A stretch of DNA of 64,000 nucleotides from Hyperoodon ampullatus (GCA_949752795.1 OX457064.1:44822368-44886367); one strand, 5' to 3'; shown: positions 12,687 through 23,227, numbered from the stretch's first letter. Notes: a model not told the origin generated them from the sequence alone. Made by a program: numbers and translations.

Positions 12687-12695
12687 CTATAAAAG
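12687..12695 (+). promoter_or_regulatory. TATA box of the ERV LTR promoter
   Basis: The sequence ctataaaag lies about 80 bases upstream of the poly(A) signal, the spacing expected for U3/R in an LTR. If still active it would start rightward transcripts near 12715-12725. There is no evidence of activity in the sequence alone. Confidence 0.6.
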
Positions 12696-12768
12696 GGCTT
12701 TCCTGAAAGCTTGTGGGGAATTCAGGGTTTTTAAGGCATGAGCCACCTGTCTCCTTGCATGGCCCTGC

Positions 12769-12774
12769 AATAAA
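12769..12774 (+). terminator. poly(A) signal of the ERV LTR
   Basis: The canonical aataaa hexamer lies in the R region of the LTR, followed by 'acctttctctgctcc' and a GT-rich stretch ('ttttggtattgtttgg') that can act as the downstream element. It can terminate + strand transcripts passing through the LTR. Confidence 0.6.
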
Positions 12775-12858
12775 CCTTTCTCTGCTCCAAACTCCGATAT
12801 TTTGGTATTGTTTGGCCTCACTGTGCATTGGGCACACACGCTTGCATTTGATAACACA

Positions 12859-13060
12859 TGTGGGTTCTGACTAGACCATTCCTCTGCCCCACCTACCTGC
12901 CTTGATGTGGCCATTTCTTTATACCCTTAGTTGCAGAAAAATCTGTTCTGCTAGTCTTCAGGTTGTTCTCAGACATAGTTGTTCTATATACAGTTGTAGT
13001 TTTGGTGCGTCTGTGGAAGGAGTTGAGCACAGAATCTTCCTACTTCACCATCTTGATCTG
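12859..13060 (-). repeat. L1 5'-UTR fragment, proximal half
   Basis: On the minus strand the fragment starts near 13057 with an 'aagatggtgaagtaggaag'-like stretch, the diagnostic start region of many mammalian L1 5' UTRs ('aagatggcggagtagga'). It continues with '...acaactgtatatagaacaac' and '...ctgaagactagcagaacag'. The UTR resumes to the left of the LTR at 11410. Its age must exceed that of the LTR. Confidence 0.65.
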
Positions 13061-13065
13061 GACCT

Positions 13066-13947
13066 CTGACAGCACATATTTTTTTGTGTGACTTTGTGAT
13101 GTTCATTTTTAATGTAGTAGAGCTGTCCCTTTAATTTGTAACTAATATTTCTATCAAGTATTATTTTTTTTAAAATAAAAGTCCTAAAAATGTACAGCCT
13201 GTACATTTTCAGCCTTTGATGAAGACCATATTTGAGCCATGTTTTTGCTTAGGTCCTATAGTGGTTATTCTTATAGGAATGATACTCTTATCTCTTAGGA
13301 GCATTGCTTAGATAAAAATTTGTGAAATGTGTTCATGTTTCATCTCTGCCTCTACACCTTTGACTTTTACCCTGTGTCCTCTCAATTGGAGCTATAACTC
13401 AGATACCTTTGTAGAGTTTTTCTCTTGATTTTTTAAATAAGGAATCATTCACTAAACTGTGACCCCAAAACACCCCACAGAAATGAACTAATGAGATGAT
13501 GAACTCACTTTGTCATTGAGAAAGAAAAGTGAACATTTTTCTGTGTTTTAAGGAATCTAGACAAGTTTAGTTTAGCCAGGTATTCTCAATGAGTAGTTGA
13601 AATAGCAGCTAGCAGTATGAGGGAAAAGCTGTATAGTCCTTAATTTCTATAGTTCACAAGTAAATGGCTATTTTTGGTCTTTTAATGATACATTATTCAT
13701 AATGGTAACACAAAAGTAATTTTTAAATGCTTGATGATTGTTTTCAGAAAAATCATATAATCTCAGGTATATTTGGAATCCTGTCCTATATTTTTATGTG
13801 GAGGCTTACTGCATTTTGAATATGCATACTTTATTAAATATCATTAAATTGTATACATAAGTTAATTAAGCAATTGGGAAATTGAATTTCAAATGGATCA
13901 CTGATTTTAAACTACAGAATTCTACCTTGGGCTAAATTAAAAAGTAT
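13066..13947. other. unique AT-rich DNA with a short hairpin
   Basis: No gene or transposon recognised. It contains a perfect 10-bp inverted repeat with a 3-base loop at 13187-13209 (aaaatgtaca / tgtacatttt). Frames are closed throughout. Confidence 0.5.
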
Positions 13948-13971
13948 CCACTCTGTTGTTGTTTGTTTGTT

Positions 13972-14166
13972 TTTGCGGTACGCAGGCCTCTCACTGTTGT
14001 GACCTCTCCCGTTGCGGAGCACAGGCTCCGGACACGCAGGCTCAGCGGCCATGGCTCACGGGCCCAGCCGCTCCGCAGCATGTGGGATCTTCCCGGACTG
14101 GGGCACGAACCCATGTCCCCTGCCTCGGCAGGCAGACTCTCAACCACTGCGCCACCAGGGAATCCC
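13972..14166 (-). mobile_element. CHR SINE (short form)
   Basis: The body is the same as the SINE at 11831, with 'gcggtacgcaggcctctcac' at the left and 'gcgccaccagggaatccc' at the right. The tail is a decayed (GTTT)n run rather than pure poly-T. An imperfect duplication (ccactctgttg... at 13948, ccactcagtgtttt at 14167) flanks it. The 123-, 76- and 71-codon frames here are SINE translations. Confidence 0.93.
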
Positions 14167-14180
14167 CCACTCAGTGTTTT

Positions 14181-15315
14181 GATATCTCATTAGTAAAACT
14201 TTCTTTACCATATACCAGCATGGCTAAGTTCAAGAAAAGCAGTCTCTGCAAAGTCTTGCTTACAAGAGCAAAAAGTACTAAAATTATTTTTGAAAATAAT
14301 GTTCTCAGAATTAATATTTTTAGATGAATGTGTAGAATTTGTTAACAGCAAGGAATTAACTTTAAGAGCCTTCTTGGTTATCACAGTTTGTGTTTTTGCT
14401 TCTTTAAAAGCAATTGTAGAGGATATTTTTGATAATTTCTGTGACTAAACTGAAAAGATTGAAAATGAAGGGAAGAAAAATAAAGAGGTATAAAGTATTA
14501 CCTATAAGTTGATGTTTCTCTTAATCCAGCCCAGTTATAACTGATCATTGGTCCATTAGTGGGGACAGGAGTGGAGGATTAGGAGGGGAATGCTTGAGAA
14601 AGGAACCAGCCAAGACCATGAACAGTTCAGGAGTGATTCAGCTATTTCTGCTGTAATGATTCCATCCTCTATGACCTCCTGCAGCCCAAAGTTCTATATG
14701 CTGAACATCAACATAAAAAATTCCTAACAGCTATGTTGCTAACACAGTTGTTCCGTGGCAACTGAATAACTCCCCTCCTTGTTTGTAAAAGTATATGCCT
14801 TCACCTCCAAAGGGCAGAAAGGGGAATTCACTTCATTATGTTATAGAAGTAATAAGCAAAAATGATTAAAGGCATTGTTTTTAACTTGCTTTTTAAATTA
14901 CTAGAATCAGCAAAGATGTGTATTTTGTTTCAGTTATCTTTGGAGACATTTCCCAATGTTTAGATCCCCTAAAATATTAAAATGCAAATTTTTGAATCTG
15001 AAAAATGTAATGCTCTAAGATTTCCTTAATTAGATCATTGAGAGTTTATCCAATATACTTATATATTTTAGTACAAGAGACAGTCAAGAATGGAGTGGTG
15101 ATAGAAGGGTGTAGATACTGTGGGAAGATAGAACTGATAGCCAGAGCACATTCTTGTGTAAGAGGTGGTGGGGTCAGCCACTTATGAAAATATCAAAGAT
15201 TCAGAAACACCCTGTCAAAACTCATAGCAAATATTGGGTGAGAAGATACAAAACAGATGAGATGTAGACACCGGGAAGAGCTCTTTATAAGAAAAAGACC
15301 TAACTTCTCGTGTAA
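14181..15315. other. unique non-coding DNA
   Basis: No gene, named repeat or RNA recognised. A purine-rich 'ggggacaggagtggaggatt' patch lies near 14560. All frames are closed. Confidence 0.5.
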
Positions 15316-15319
15316 TTAA

Positions 15320-15785
15320 AAACCCATGATTCTTCTCTAGTGCCCCAGAACAAAATCTAAATTCTCCCAAAACATAAAAGCCCCTTAAAATTTGGTCTTG
15401 AGATACACTACTGACCTTATCTTCTGTTACTCTGTTTCTACCTTCTCTCTATTTCCTTGTCCCAACTTTGCCCATGCAATTCCCAGCCACACTAAACCAC
15501 CTGGTATGTTTTTAGTACTCCTGTGAACACCCATGCCTCCATTCTTTTGCATATGTGATAGACTTCCCCTGGACGGTTGTCCACCCTTCTCCATGTGAGT
15601 CATATTTGGAGACTATTTAAAATTTAATATTACCTTAAGCTTTCCTGAGTTATCCAGGCCAAGGTAGTCAGCCATCGGTGCTTTCATAACACTTTGTTCA
15701 CTCTTTTACTGTCACTCACCAGTGTTTATTTACTGTTTATTTACAGCTCCGTCTCCTCCATACTCTATGAGTGTTGAATACATAA
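15320..15785. repeat. L2 (LINE2) 3'-region remnant
   Basis: The order resembles the L2 region at 10480-11205: 'aacaaaatctaaattctccc', 'cataaaagccccttaaaatt', 'atgcaattcccagccacac', 'ttaagctttcctgagttatc' and a tail at 15720-15780 ('tccatactctatgagtg'). It is heavily diverged, and the call rests on the order of weakly matching blocks. Confidence 0.55.
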
Positions 15786-17200
15786 ATCTAGAAGATAGTA
15801 AAATGTGTGGGCTTGTGACCTGAAAATTAAAACAAAGACCCAAATTACAGGTTCAGGGCAAAGCTTGGCTAATGAACATTAAGCCTGAATTAAAAATATC
15901 CCCATGGGAGATTTCAGACCTAAAGAAAGTTAATTTAAATTCTAGCTAGAGACTGATTCCAGTTCTTGGTCTTCTAAGGCCTGCCGATATCAACAGACAC
16001 TTAGTTTCCCTGGACTAGAGGATGTGTGGTTAGACCACAAAGGCTCATCCTGATCACCTGTGTAACATGCGCACTCATAATGGCACAGATCCCCAAACCC
16101 AAGACCCAAGAGAAATTACATTATTATTTTATATAATGAAACCTGAATTACCACTCAGCTGAGGCACTGAGGGCTTATCTGTATGAAGCTTCAAAAAAGT
16201 TAAATAAATCTCTATCTACTTAGCAAATTTCTTCTTTATCAGATATAAGGGATTAATCCCTAAATAAGAGGGATTAATAGTTATCTATTTTGGATAACAG
16301 TATTCCCAATCTGAGGCTGATTGTATGAATCTTTTTAAACTGTATGTCCATTTTGTGATGGTTGATTGCTTTATGCTACAAAACCAGTACATTAATGTAA
16401 CAGAGCATATGTAAACTGCAGTGTGTCATGATATGCTGAAAAAGAATGAAAAAAGGGAAGGTGTTGCTACTACTCCCTCCATATGGTAGGACTTCTGTGG
16501 TTTCCTCAGGATACCTCACGCACTGCATGGCAACCATTTTCCTTTTGATATGTGAGCCAAGGAAGATACCAGTGTCAATCAGTATATTAATGATTAGTGA
16601 ACTTAATTGCTTTGATAAATATAAGTATACATTAAAAACTAATATTGGCTTTTCTGCACCCCAATGAAGTAATCCTCTTGCGCACATCAAGAGGAATGTG
16701 TACCCAAATTTGGAGGCTACTACTCTGTGTTATAGAGAATCAGACGCATTGAAACTACGTTCCTCAATATAATTATTGGAAATACTTAAAGTTCTAGAAG
16801 AAATAAAACAATGTTTTTGTCCCCAAAGAAGGCACAGGGATAAGCAGAAGTTTTTTTAAAAGTGCATGACTCTTTACAGAATATGTAAATCTATGTTTAC
16901 ATGTGTGGGTTTTAGACCCCTCTTTTGAAAAGATGCATCATTTCCTTTCTTAGTGTGCTTCTCTTAAAGTACTGTTTTGTTTTTATTGCTACAACCAGCA
17001 GTAAATTGTGACTTCTGCTCTGTCCTTAATAAGTGAGGCAAGAAGAAAATATGGGGAGTGCCACAGATTTTAAAATATATTTGCAAAACTATAGCTGACT
17101 TGGTTATTATGAACTACATATAAATATGATTCCAAAATGATATTTATAAAAGTTCTCCAGGATTCAGAAAGTACATGAGTATCACTCACTCTGTGAGAAA
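15786..17200. other. unique non-coding DNA with a homeodomain-type palindrome
   Basis: No gene found. Opposed frames of 104 and 73 codons at 16376-16690 overlap on the two strands and have no domain. A perfect 14-bp palindrome, agggattaatccct, lies at 16248-16261, followed by another gggattaat at 16270. It is discussed under findings. Confidence 0.5.
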
Positions 17201-17204
17201 GGAT

Positions 17205-17278
17205 ACTGTCATACCTCCAGTGTCATGCAAGGCTCTAGTTCATAGTAGGCAACCCATAAATGCTGGTTGAATAACAGA
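17205..17278 (+). repeat. L2/MIR 3'-end fragment
   Basis: The stretch 'gttcatagtaggcaacccat' plus 'aaatgctggttgaataac' matches the shared 'cacatagtaggtgctcaataaatgtttgttgaatga' tail of L2 and MIR-type elements. It is too short to separate the two. Confidence 0.55.
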
Positions 17279-17889
17279 AGGAGTATGTTGTGTTAATGAA
17301 GAATCATTTTGTTTAGTAAGTTCCTGAAAATCCGTGGCAGTCTAAGGAAGAGCTATGTGATTAATTTTAGCTTAGGAAATGTTGATAAATTATGAGAGAT
17401 CCTTTTATAATAATTGAGAAAATGTAGGCTAAAGGACAGAAATGTTTTTTCAACTATGAAACAATAAATATAATTGTTTATTGAAACCAAACAAATGAAA
17501 ACAAAAACCACATTCTGTGTAGCAAGTGTGATATGATAAGATTAATGCATCCTTTTAGAATGGCTGAACAAATAGAAAACAATGCACTTTATTTTATATA
17601 TACTGGAAGTATTCCTGGACATTTTCAGGTAAATCAACTGATACTTGAATTGTTCTTTCAAAGCATCACCATATTTTAGAAACTTTTAAAATCACCGTTT
17701 CTCTTGCTGAAGTTAGATGAGAAGTATGTCTGTGGGGTGGGTGGAATGCGGTGTTGGTGGAGATAAAAGGGGCAGCTAGTGGGTGTGGTTTTAGGTCCTT
17801 TACCTTGAGACACCAGCAAGGACACCCCAGAGCTTCTCAGAGCACTGAGATGGTAAAGTGTAGAACTCTCTTTGTAAATTAAACAATTT

Positions 17890-18110
17890 AACTCTTTTTT
17901 CATTCATTTATCCAGCATTCATACATTTATTCAATCACACATTCGTTGGGCTAGCATTTATTTTGTCTTTTATGTTACAGATACTGTATTAGTTAGACCC
18001 CTGGGGAATCAGAGTGATTATGTAGACTCTCCTGACCTCAAAGGACCTATAACATTGTGGGTGATTGCTACAAGGTGGGATCGATTACACAGCCTTGTTC
18101 TGTTTTGCAT
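17890..18110 (+). repeat. L2-like 3' fragment
   Basis: It starts 'cattcatttatccagcattc', has 'catttattttgtcttttatg' and 'cagatactgtattagttag' in the place of the 'tgtgccaggcactgtgctagg' block, and then 'tctcctgacctcaaaggacc' in the place of 'ccctgccctcatggagctt'. The collinear order supports a decayed L2 tail. Confidence 0.5.
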
Positions 18111-19079
18111 TGTTATAGTGAACTGGACCTCTTTATAATCAAACTTAAGAGATTGGCTGAAATAGAAAATGTCTTTTAAAAACCACTTATAGCCCTAAGG
18201 TAAAATTTGGACTTTGGGTGATTATGATGTGTCAGTGTAGGTTCATTTTTTGCTCAAAAAATTGTACCATTCTGGTGGGTAATGTTGATAAGGGTGAAAG
18301 TTGTATTTGTGTGGGGTAGGGAGTATTTGGAAAATCTCTGCTCTCTCCTTTCAATTTTGTTGTAAACCTAAAACTCCTCTAAAATATAAAGTCCTTTAAA
18401 AGAGCCAATTACATACAAATGGTTTATTGGTAGGTAAGAGTATATAAGCAAACATCTGTTTAGTTGTTTTATAATTTTGATTCCACACACAGCAGATATT
18501 TAATGCATTGGCATCTACAGTGATGTCTTTTTCCCAGTGACCTTCAAATATAGCCTCAGTATATTTATTTAAATTCTTCATTAAAATATATGTAAGAGAA
18601 ATGAAGATCAGACCAAGATGGTTTGAGGGTTTACTGTGTTCTTGTCTGTTGAATCTTTACTAACATTATTGTGTATGGAAAAGTTCTGCTTGGCATGGCA
18701 TTTCCGTATTTCAGCCAGAGTTTCTTAAATTTTTCAGTTCTCATAAAATATAGTTTAAGTCTTTATGCATTATGTATGATTCTTTATGACATATAATTCC
18801 CCCACCCTTTCACCCTAGAGTATAACTATAAATAGCCATAACATTTAGACCTGGCTATTGAACAAGTATGAGGAAAATTTAGATCCAAATGGGAGTCATT
18901 GCTTCACATGTCATGATTCAGTGTGCAATCGATGTTTTAAAATGGCTCTTTTACTGTTATAAATATGCTCCGTTCTGCTTAATTGTGACATCCTCAAGAA
19001 CAGTTATTGCCAATTGAGTTCATGGCCCTTTAGAATAAGTAACTCCTATGGTTTAAAATGAGTGAAACAATAATTATAT
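18111..19079. other. unique non-coding DNA
   Basis: No gene or transposon recognised. It is AT-rich with closed frames. The 61-codon minus-strand frame at 18396-18581 is taken as chance. Confidence 0.5.
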
Positions 19080-19090
19080 TGTAGATGGGA

Positions 19091-19401
19091 CTTTTTTTTT
19101 TTTTTGGCTGCATTGTGTCTTCGTTGCTGCGCACCGGGGCTACTCTTCGTTGCGGTGAATGGGCTTCTCATTTTGGTGGCTCTCTTGTTGCAGAGCAGGG
19201 GCTCAAGGTGTACAGGCTTCAGTAGTTGTGGCACATGGGCTTAGTAGTTGTGGCTCACGGGCTCTAGAGTGCAGGCTCAGTAGTTGTGGTGCAGGGGCTT
19301 AGTTGCTCTGTGGTATGTGGGATCTTCCTGGACCAGGGCTCTAGCCCCTATCCCCTGCATTGGCAGGTGGATTCTTAACCACTTCGCCACCAGGGAAGCC
19401 C
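19091..19401 (-). mobile_element. CHR-family SINE (long, older form)
   Basis: The + strand shows poly-T, then 'ggctgcattgtgtcttcgtt', repeated 'cagtagttgtggc' units and the shared end 'cgccaccagggaagccc'. It is about 100 bases longer than the short CHR copies and more diverged (fewer CpGs). The target duplication tgtagatggga (19080-19090) / tgtaaatggga (19402-19412) has one mismatch, fitting an older insertion. The 'cagtagttgtgg' block is tandemly repeated inside. Confidence 0.93.
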
Positions 19402-19412
19402 TGTAAATGGGA

Positions 19413-20600
19413 TATTAAAAAAAAAAAAAAACTTTAAGGTTCAGCTCAGCCACTATTGATAGTAATGTGGGGCTTATTATGAATTTATTATTAAAGCTGG
19501 TCAGTCAAAATACAATTTGCTGTTTAAAATTTGGAAAAATTAGAATGAGTTATATTTGTATTCTAAACATATTATTAAACAAAATCAAAATTTTGAGGGA
19601 AAAAAACCTTTAAATTTTATCATGCAATCACAGAAGCTCTTTCCATGTTTATATATTGCCGCAGCTTTGAGAAATTTTAAAATGCATTGGAACCACTGGC
19701 ATAGGAAATCTTTGCATCTTGTACTGGTGAAATGAGTGAAATACAAACAGGGACATTGTGAGGATTAAATGAGAAAACTTATGAAAGCGTACTGACTTCA
19801 GTCAATATAGATCGAATGGGTGATTACATGATAAAAATAATAAGGTAAACTTTTAACTGTGCTATGTGAGATTAATTAATAGGGGGAGATCAGGGAAGGG
19901 TCAAAATCAGTGATAATTACAATGACAGGCAAGACTTGGCTCCAACATTTCATTAAACTTCTATTTTTATGGGGATTTCTTCATTTCTACTGGAATGAAC
20001 AAGTCAGTATGCATGACTTATTCTGCAATGAACTTTGATGAATTTTTCTAAGTACATTAAAAATGAGTTGCATCCTTCTCTTAATCCGAGAAACCCCCTA
20101 TACCTACACTGATAAACCCTCTGATGCACATGTAAGAAGGCAGGATAATGGGCATGAAGGACAATCATCTATATGTATATATAAAATATATTTTTTTGCT
20201 TGTCAGTAATAACTCTGAACTGCCTACAGCATTTATCGTGCCTCTTAAAAGTCAGGTATTGTATTGAATTCAAACATTCCCTTATGCTGAGCAGGGAAAG
20301 GGAAAAAAATCAAACACTTTCTGAATTGGGCCCAAATATCCAAGGTTAATTTTCTGAGAAAGCTGCAGTGGCTAGATAAGGCCATCCCCTGCAAATTAGT
20401 TTTGCCTGCCTGGATTACAGCTAAATTTATGCAGCTTGCCTTATCCTTTCGGAAGCGCCTCTGAAGTGTCGTAATTAACTGGCACACATAAAGTGAGCAC
20501 ATTTTCTGCTTGGTGGCGGCCATTCCTCATTTCATCTCAGTTCTAACCCAAATGGAAAGGTAGTTTCTTATTTTTACTGTTAAAAACACACATGAATGCC
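19413..20600. other. unique non-coding DNA, possible conserved element
   Basis: No gene recognised. Bases 20320-20545 are compositionally balanced, with several TAATTA- and AAATTA-type homeodomain-like cores and no repeat resemblance. An open frame of 92 codons crosses this part on the minus strand (20245-20523) but shows no domain. Conservation cannot be tested from one sequence. Confidence 0.4.
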
Positions 20601-20601
20601 C

Positions 20602-20650
20602 TTGTGTGTGTGTGTGAGCACACACACGTGCATACACACACACGCACACC
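20602..20650. repeat. (TG)n followed by (CA)n: inverted dinucleotide microsatellite
   Basis: A run of about seven TG units (from 20603) is followed, after 'agca', by CA units to 20650 with a few interruptions. The two arms are complementary to each other, so the locus can fold as a hairpin or cruciform. Alternating purine-pyrimidine also favours Z-DNA. Confidence 0.9.
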
Positions 20651-21080
20651 CTCCAATACTTCACCAGAAGTCTTTGAAAACAATCTTAAAACAGCTTCAG
20701 CACAGAGTTTGAAAATTTAAAGGGGCAAAGAATACTGCTGAGAGAGCAGGGAGAAATTTTAGCATAAAATTGAAATAAGAAAAGGCACCTTTAATAAAGT
20801 GGCTGGACTTTTTTTTTTTTTTTAACTAGAAAAACTGGATTTAATCCATTTGCTTTGTATATTTCTTGGTTATCTAAATGAAAACTCAAAAATCACCAAG
20901 ATGTGGTGAAAACAACTATGATCAGTATCTCTTTAGTTTGTATTTTCTATTGTTATTTCTTTCTATATTTTATACCTTCCCCAGGCCCACCGCCAAGTTT
21001 TTGAGGTCAATGCGTCCATTAAAAAGTAAGCCAAAAAAACCCAAAGAAAATTATCATTAGACACCTTTCTCAGAGTTGTG

Positions 21081-21126
21081 GCTATCTATCTATCTGACTG
21101 TCTATCTATCTATCTATCTGTCTATA
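21081..21126 (+). repeat. (TATC)n microsatellite with TGTC variants
   Basis: Direct reading shows ctatctatctatctgactgtc followed by four to five more TATC units and tgtc. It is the same motif as at 9226-9275. Confidence 0.9.
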
Positions 21127-21489
21127 AGAACAGCTTCTTTTTTTCTGAACACAGGCTGAAGCTGTCAGTGTTTATTGAATATCAATATAAGCCTTTGTCA
21201 GAACTGTCCCTGGCATCATGTTTGACTTTGGTCAGCTCCTGGAAAATACACTAGATATTCCAGTGCTCTTTGCTTAACATACTTCATTAAGGAGTTTTCT
21301 GTTTTTGTTTTTGTTCTGAACATAAGACATTGGATTTGCAGCCTGTAGAAGCTGATCAAGAATTCCACAATGTCCTGGCTCATGGAGCCCCATGCTGAGT
21401 ATGACACCAGATCAATCATAATCCTCAGGAGCTAGGAGAGATTTTCTGTCCTCTACCCCATACTCTGTTCCCAGATTTTCTTTGGCTTC

Positions 21490-21597
21490 AGTTCCTCATA
21501 GAGTTATTATTGAGGATTAAAAAAGAAAAGGCGTCTATAAAATGTTTAGAACTGTGCCTGGCACATAGCAAGTGTTCAGTAAATGTTAGCTGTTATT
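21490..21597 (+). repeat. MIR SINE 3' part
   Basis: The sequence runs 'cttcagttcctcatagagtt' (with the central A-rich part lost), 'attgaggattaaa' and 'gtgcctggcacatagcaagt', ending 'gttcagtaaatgttagc', the MIR 3' half in order. Match quality is good for an ancient element. Confidence 0.8.
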
Positions 21598-21687
21598 CTA
21601 TTTTCAGTAGAACGCTGCTTCAATGTCAGCTTGTGGCTGAGTCCTTTCTTATTCATGTAGCAGTTGCTTCTTCTTGAATGAGTTCTT

Positions 21688-22187
21688 CTTCTTATTTTTT
21701 AATCTTTATTGGAGTATAATTGCTTTGCAATGTTGTGTACGTTTCTGCTGTACAACAAAGTGAATCAGCTGTATGCATACATATATCCCCATATCTCCTC
21801 CCTCTTGAGCCTCCCTCCCACCCTCCCTATCCCATCCCTCTAGGTCATCACAAAGCATAGAGCTGATCTCCCTGTGCTGTGCAGCAGTTTCCCACTAGGC
21901 ATCCATTTTACATTTGGTAGTGTATATATGTCAGTGCTACTCTCTCACTTCGTCCCAGCTTCCCCTTCTCCCGCTGTGTCCTCAAGTCCGTTTTCTATGT
22001 ATGCGTCTTTATTCCTGCCTGGCCACTAGGTTCATCAGTACTGTTTTTTTAGATTCCATATATGTGCATTAGCATGTGGTATTTGTTCTTCTCTTTCTGA
22101 CTTACTGTGTATGACAGACTCTAGGTCCATCCACCTCATTACAAATAACTCAGTTTTGTTCCTTTGTATGGCTGAATAATATTCCTC
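21688..22187 (-). mobile_element. L1 LINE, 5'-truncated 3' end
   Basis: The + strand starts 'ttttttaatctttattggag' (complement of the 3' end and poly-A) and continues through 'caaagtgaatcagctgtatg', 'gagctgatctccctgtgctg' and 'ggtccatccacctcattac' to 'gctgaataatattcc'. This is the 3' UTR of the L1 type shared by whales and other even-toed ungulates. A perfect 12-bp duplication, gaatgagttctt, lies at 21676-21687 and 22188-22199. The element is a dead 500-base copy without ORFs. Confidence 0.93.
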
Positions 22188-22199
22188 GAATGAGTTCTT

Positions 22200-23004
22200 A
22201 TTTTTAACAGGTAAACTGTATCATGATTTCATTTCTCTCTTTTCTTGCAACTTCCTCCCCTTCTGAAAAAAAGCAGAGAAAACCACTTCCTACTCTTTCT
22301 AATTACTTTTCCTTCCAATCTTCCTCCCTCTTCCTGCTGCAAAACCAGGGCAGCACTTTTCATGCCTTTTTCCGGGTATCCCCTGTGGGGCCCTCTAGAA
22401 CATTTCCTTATTCTTTCTCTATCATTCTTATAACACTTGCCCCCTTTGATTCCTTTTCTAGAAATGTTTGTCTATCAAGTAACCACTCATGAAAAACAGA
22501 GTACTCCAAATTCTTGTGTGTATGGGAAGCACTTAGTGGTACCTTAAGAAGGATTTTATCTGATTTCAGAAGTCATCTAATACAGGTTAGAAAATAGTTT
22601 CCTTCTTTAATTATTTCTTCCTATGGGAAAATTGTCATGCTGCAATTCTCATTACATGAAATAGATTATTCACTTTTTCTGCTCTGTCACACACTTTAAA
22701 AGACAATCAACAGTTTGCAAAAGTCATCATGTGAATCTACAGATTAATAGTCTATTCCACTTACCTTCAAAGTATTTTCCAATTAATGGTTCCTAGAGCC
22801 TGAGACTCTTCCAGCAAGAGGACTATATCTCTATCCTTTTTGGGTGTGTGGAGTGGGAGGGGGCTTTCATCTTTTGGGGACTTATTAAAACTGAGGGAGT
22901 TAATCAGACACAATGTTTTCCAGTGGGAAACAGATTTATTTAGGACACTTGAGTTTTGGTTCTGGTTCTAGTCCAAGCCACCAACTTGCAAAGTGATTGG
23001 AAAG
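22200..23004. other. unique non-coding DNA
   Basis: No gene recognised. An 89-codon frame at 22223-22492 is rich in Ser and Phe from a pyrimidine-rich stretch and has no domain. A weak MIR-like trace may lie at 22950-23000. Confidence 0.5.
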
Positions 23005-23006
23005 TA

Positions 23007-23225
23007 CAGTTGACCCTTAAATGATGCTGGGGTTAGGGGTGGTGACCCCCCAGTCCAAAATCCGCGTGTAACTTTACAGTCGGCCTTCCTCTGTACCTGA
23101 TGGTTCTACATTCGTGGATTCAACCAACCGCGGGATCAGGTAGTACTTTAGTATTTACTATTGAAAAAAACCTGTGTAAAAGTGGGCTTGCACAGTTCAA
23201 ACCCATGTTGTTCAAGGGTCAACTG
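23007..23225 (-). mobile_element. MER2-like Tigger-type DNA transposon (non-autonomous)
   Basis: The ends are inverted repeats: cagttgaccctt... at the left and ...aagggtcaactg at the right. The element is flanked by TA dinucleotides (23005-23006, 23226-23227), as expected for Tc1/mariner-superfamily Tigger elements. Inside are 'tccgcgtgtaactttacag' and 'ttcaaccaaccgcgggatc', typical of the MER2/Tigger group. At 219 bp it has no transposase and was moved by a Tigger transposase in early mammals. Confidence 0.88.
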
Positions 23226-23227
23226 TA

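Larger units (their letters stand above)
11411..12858 (+). mobile_element. solo LTR of a class I endogenous retrovirus
   Basis: The element begins with tgtaactg and ends with ataacaca, the TG...CA ends of an LTR. It is flanked by tgtg on both sides and sits between two halves of one L1 5' UTR. Near the right end are a TATA box (ctataaaag, 12687-12695), a poly(A) signal (aataaa, 12769-12774) and a U5-like tail ('ggcctcactgtgcattggg...'), which resembles class I LTRs of even-toed ungulates and whales. A CHR SINE (11831-12042) interrupts U3. Without it the LTR is about 1.2 kb. No gag, pol or env remnants flank it, so it is a solo LTR left by recombination between two LTRs. It carries no functional viral gene. 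Family assignment is by eye. Confidence 0.7.

Noticed and set aside
19200..19320. Repeated 'cagtagttgtgg' units considered as a CRISPR-like or minisatellite array
   Set aside because: They are internal diverged repeats of the long CHR SINE, also present at 58430-58480, not an independent array.
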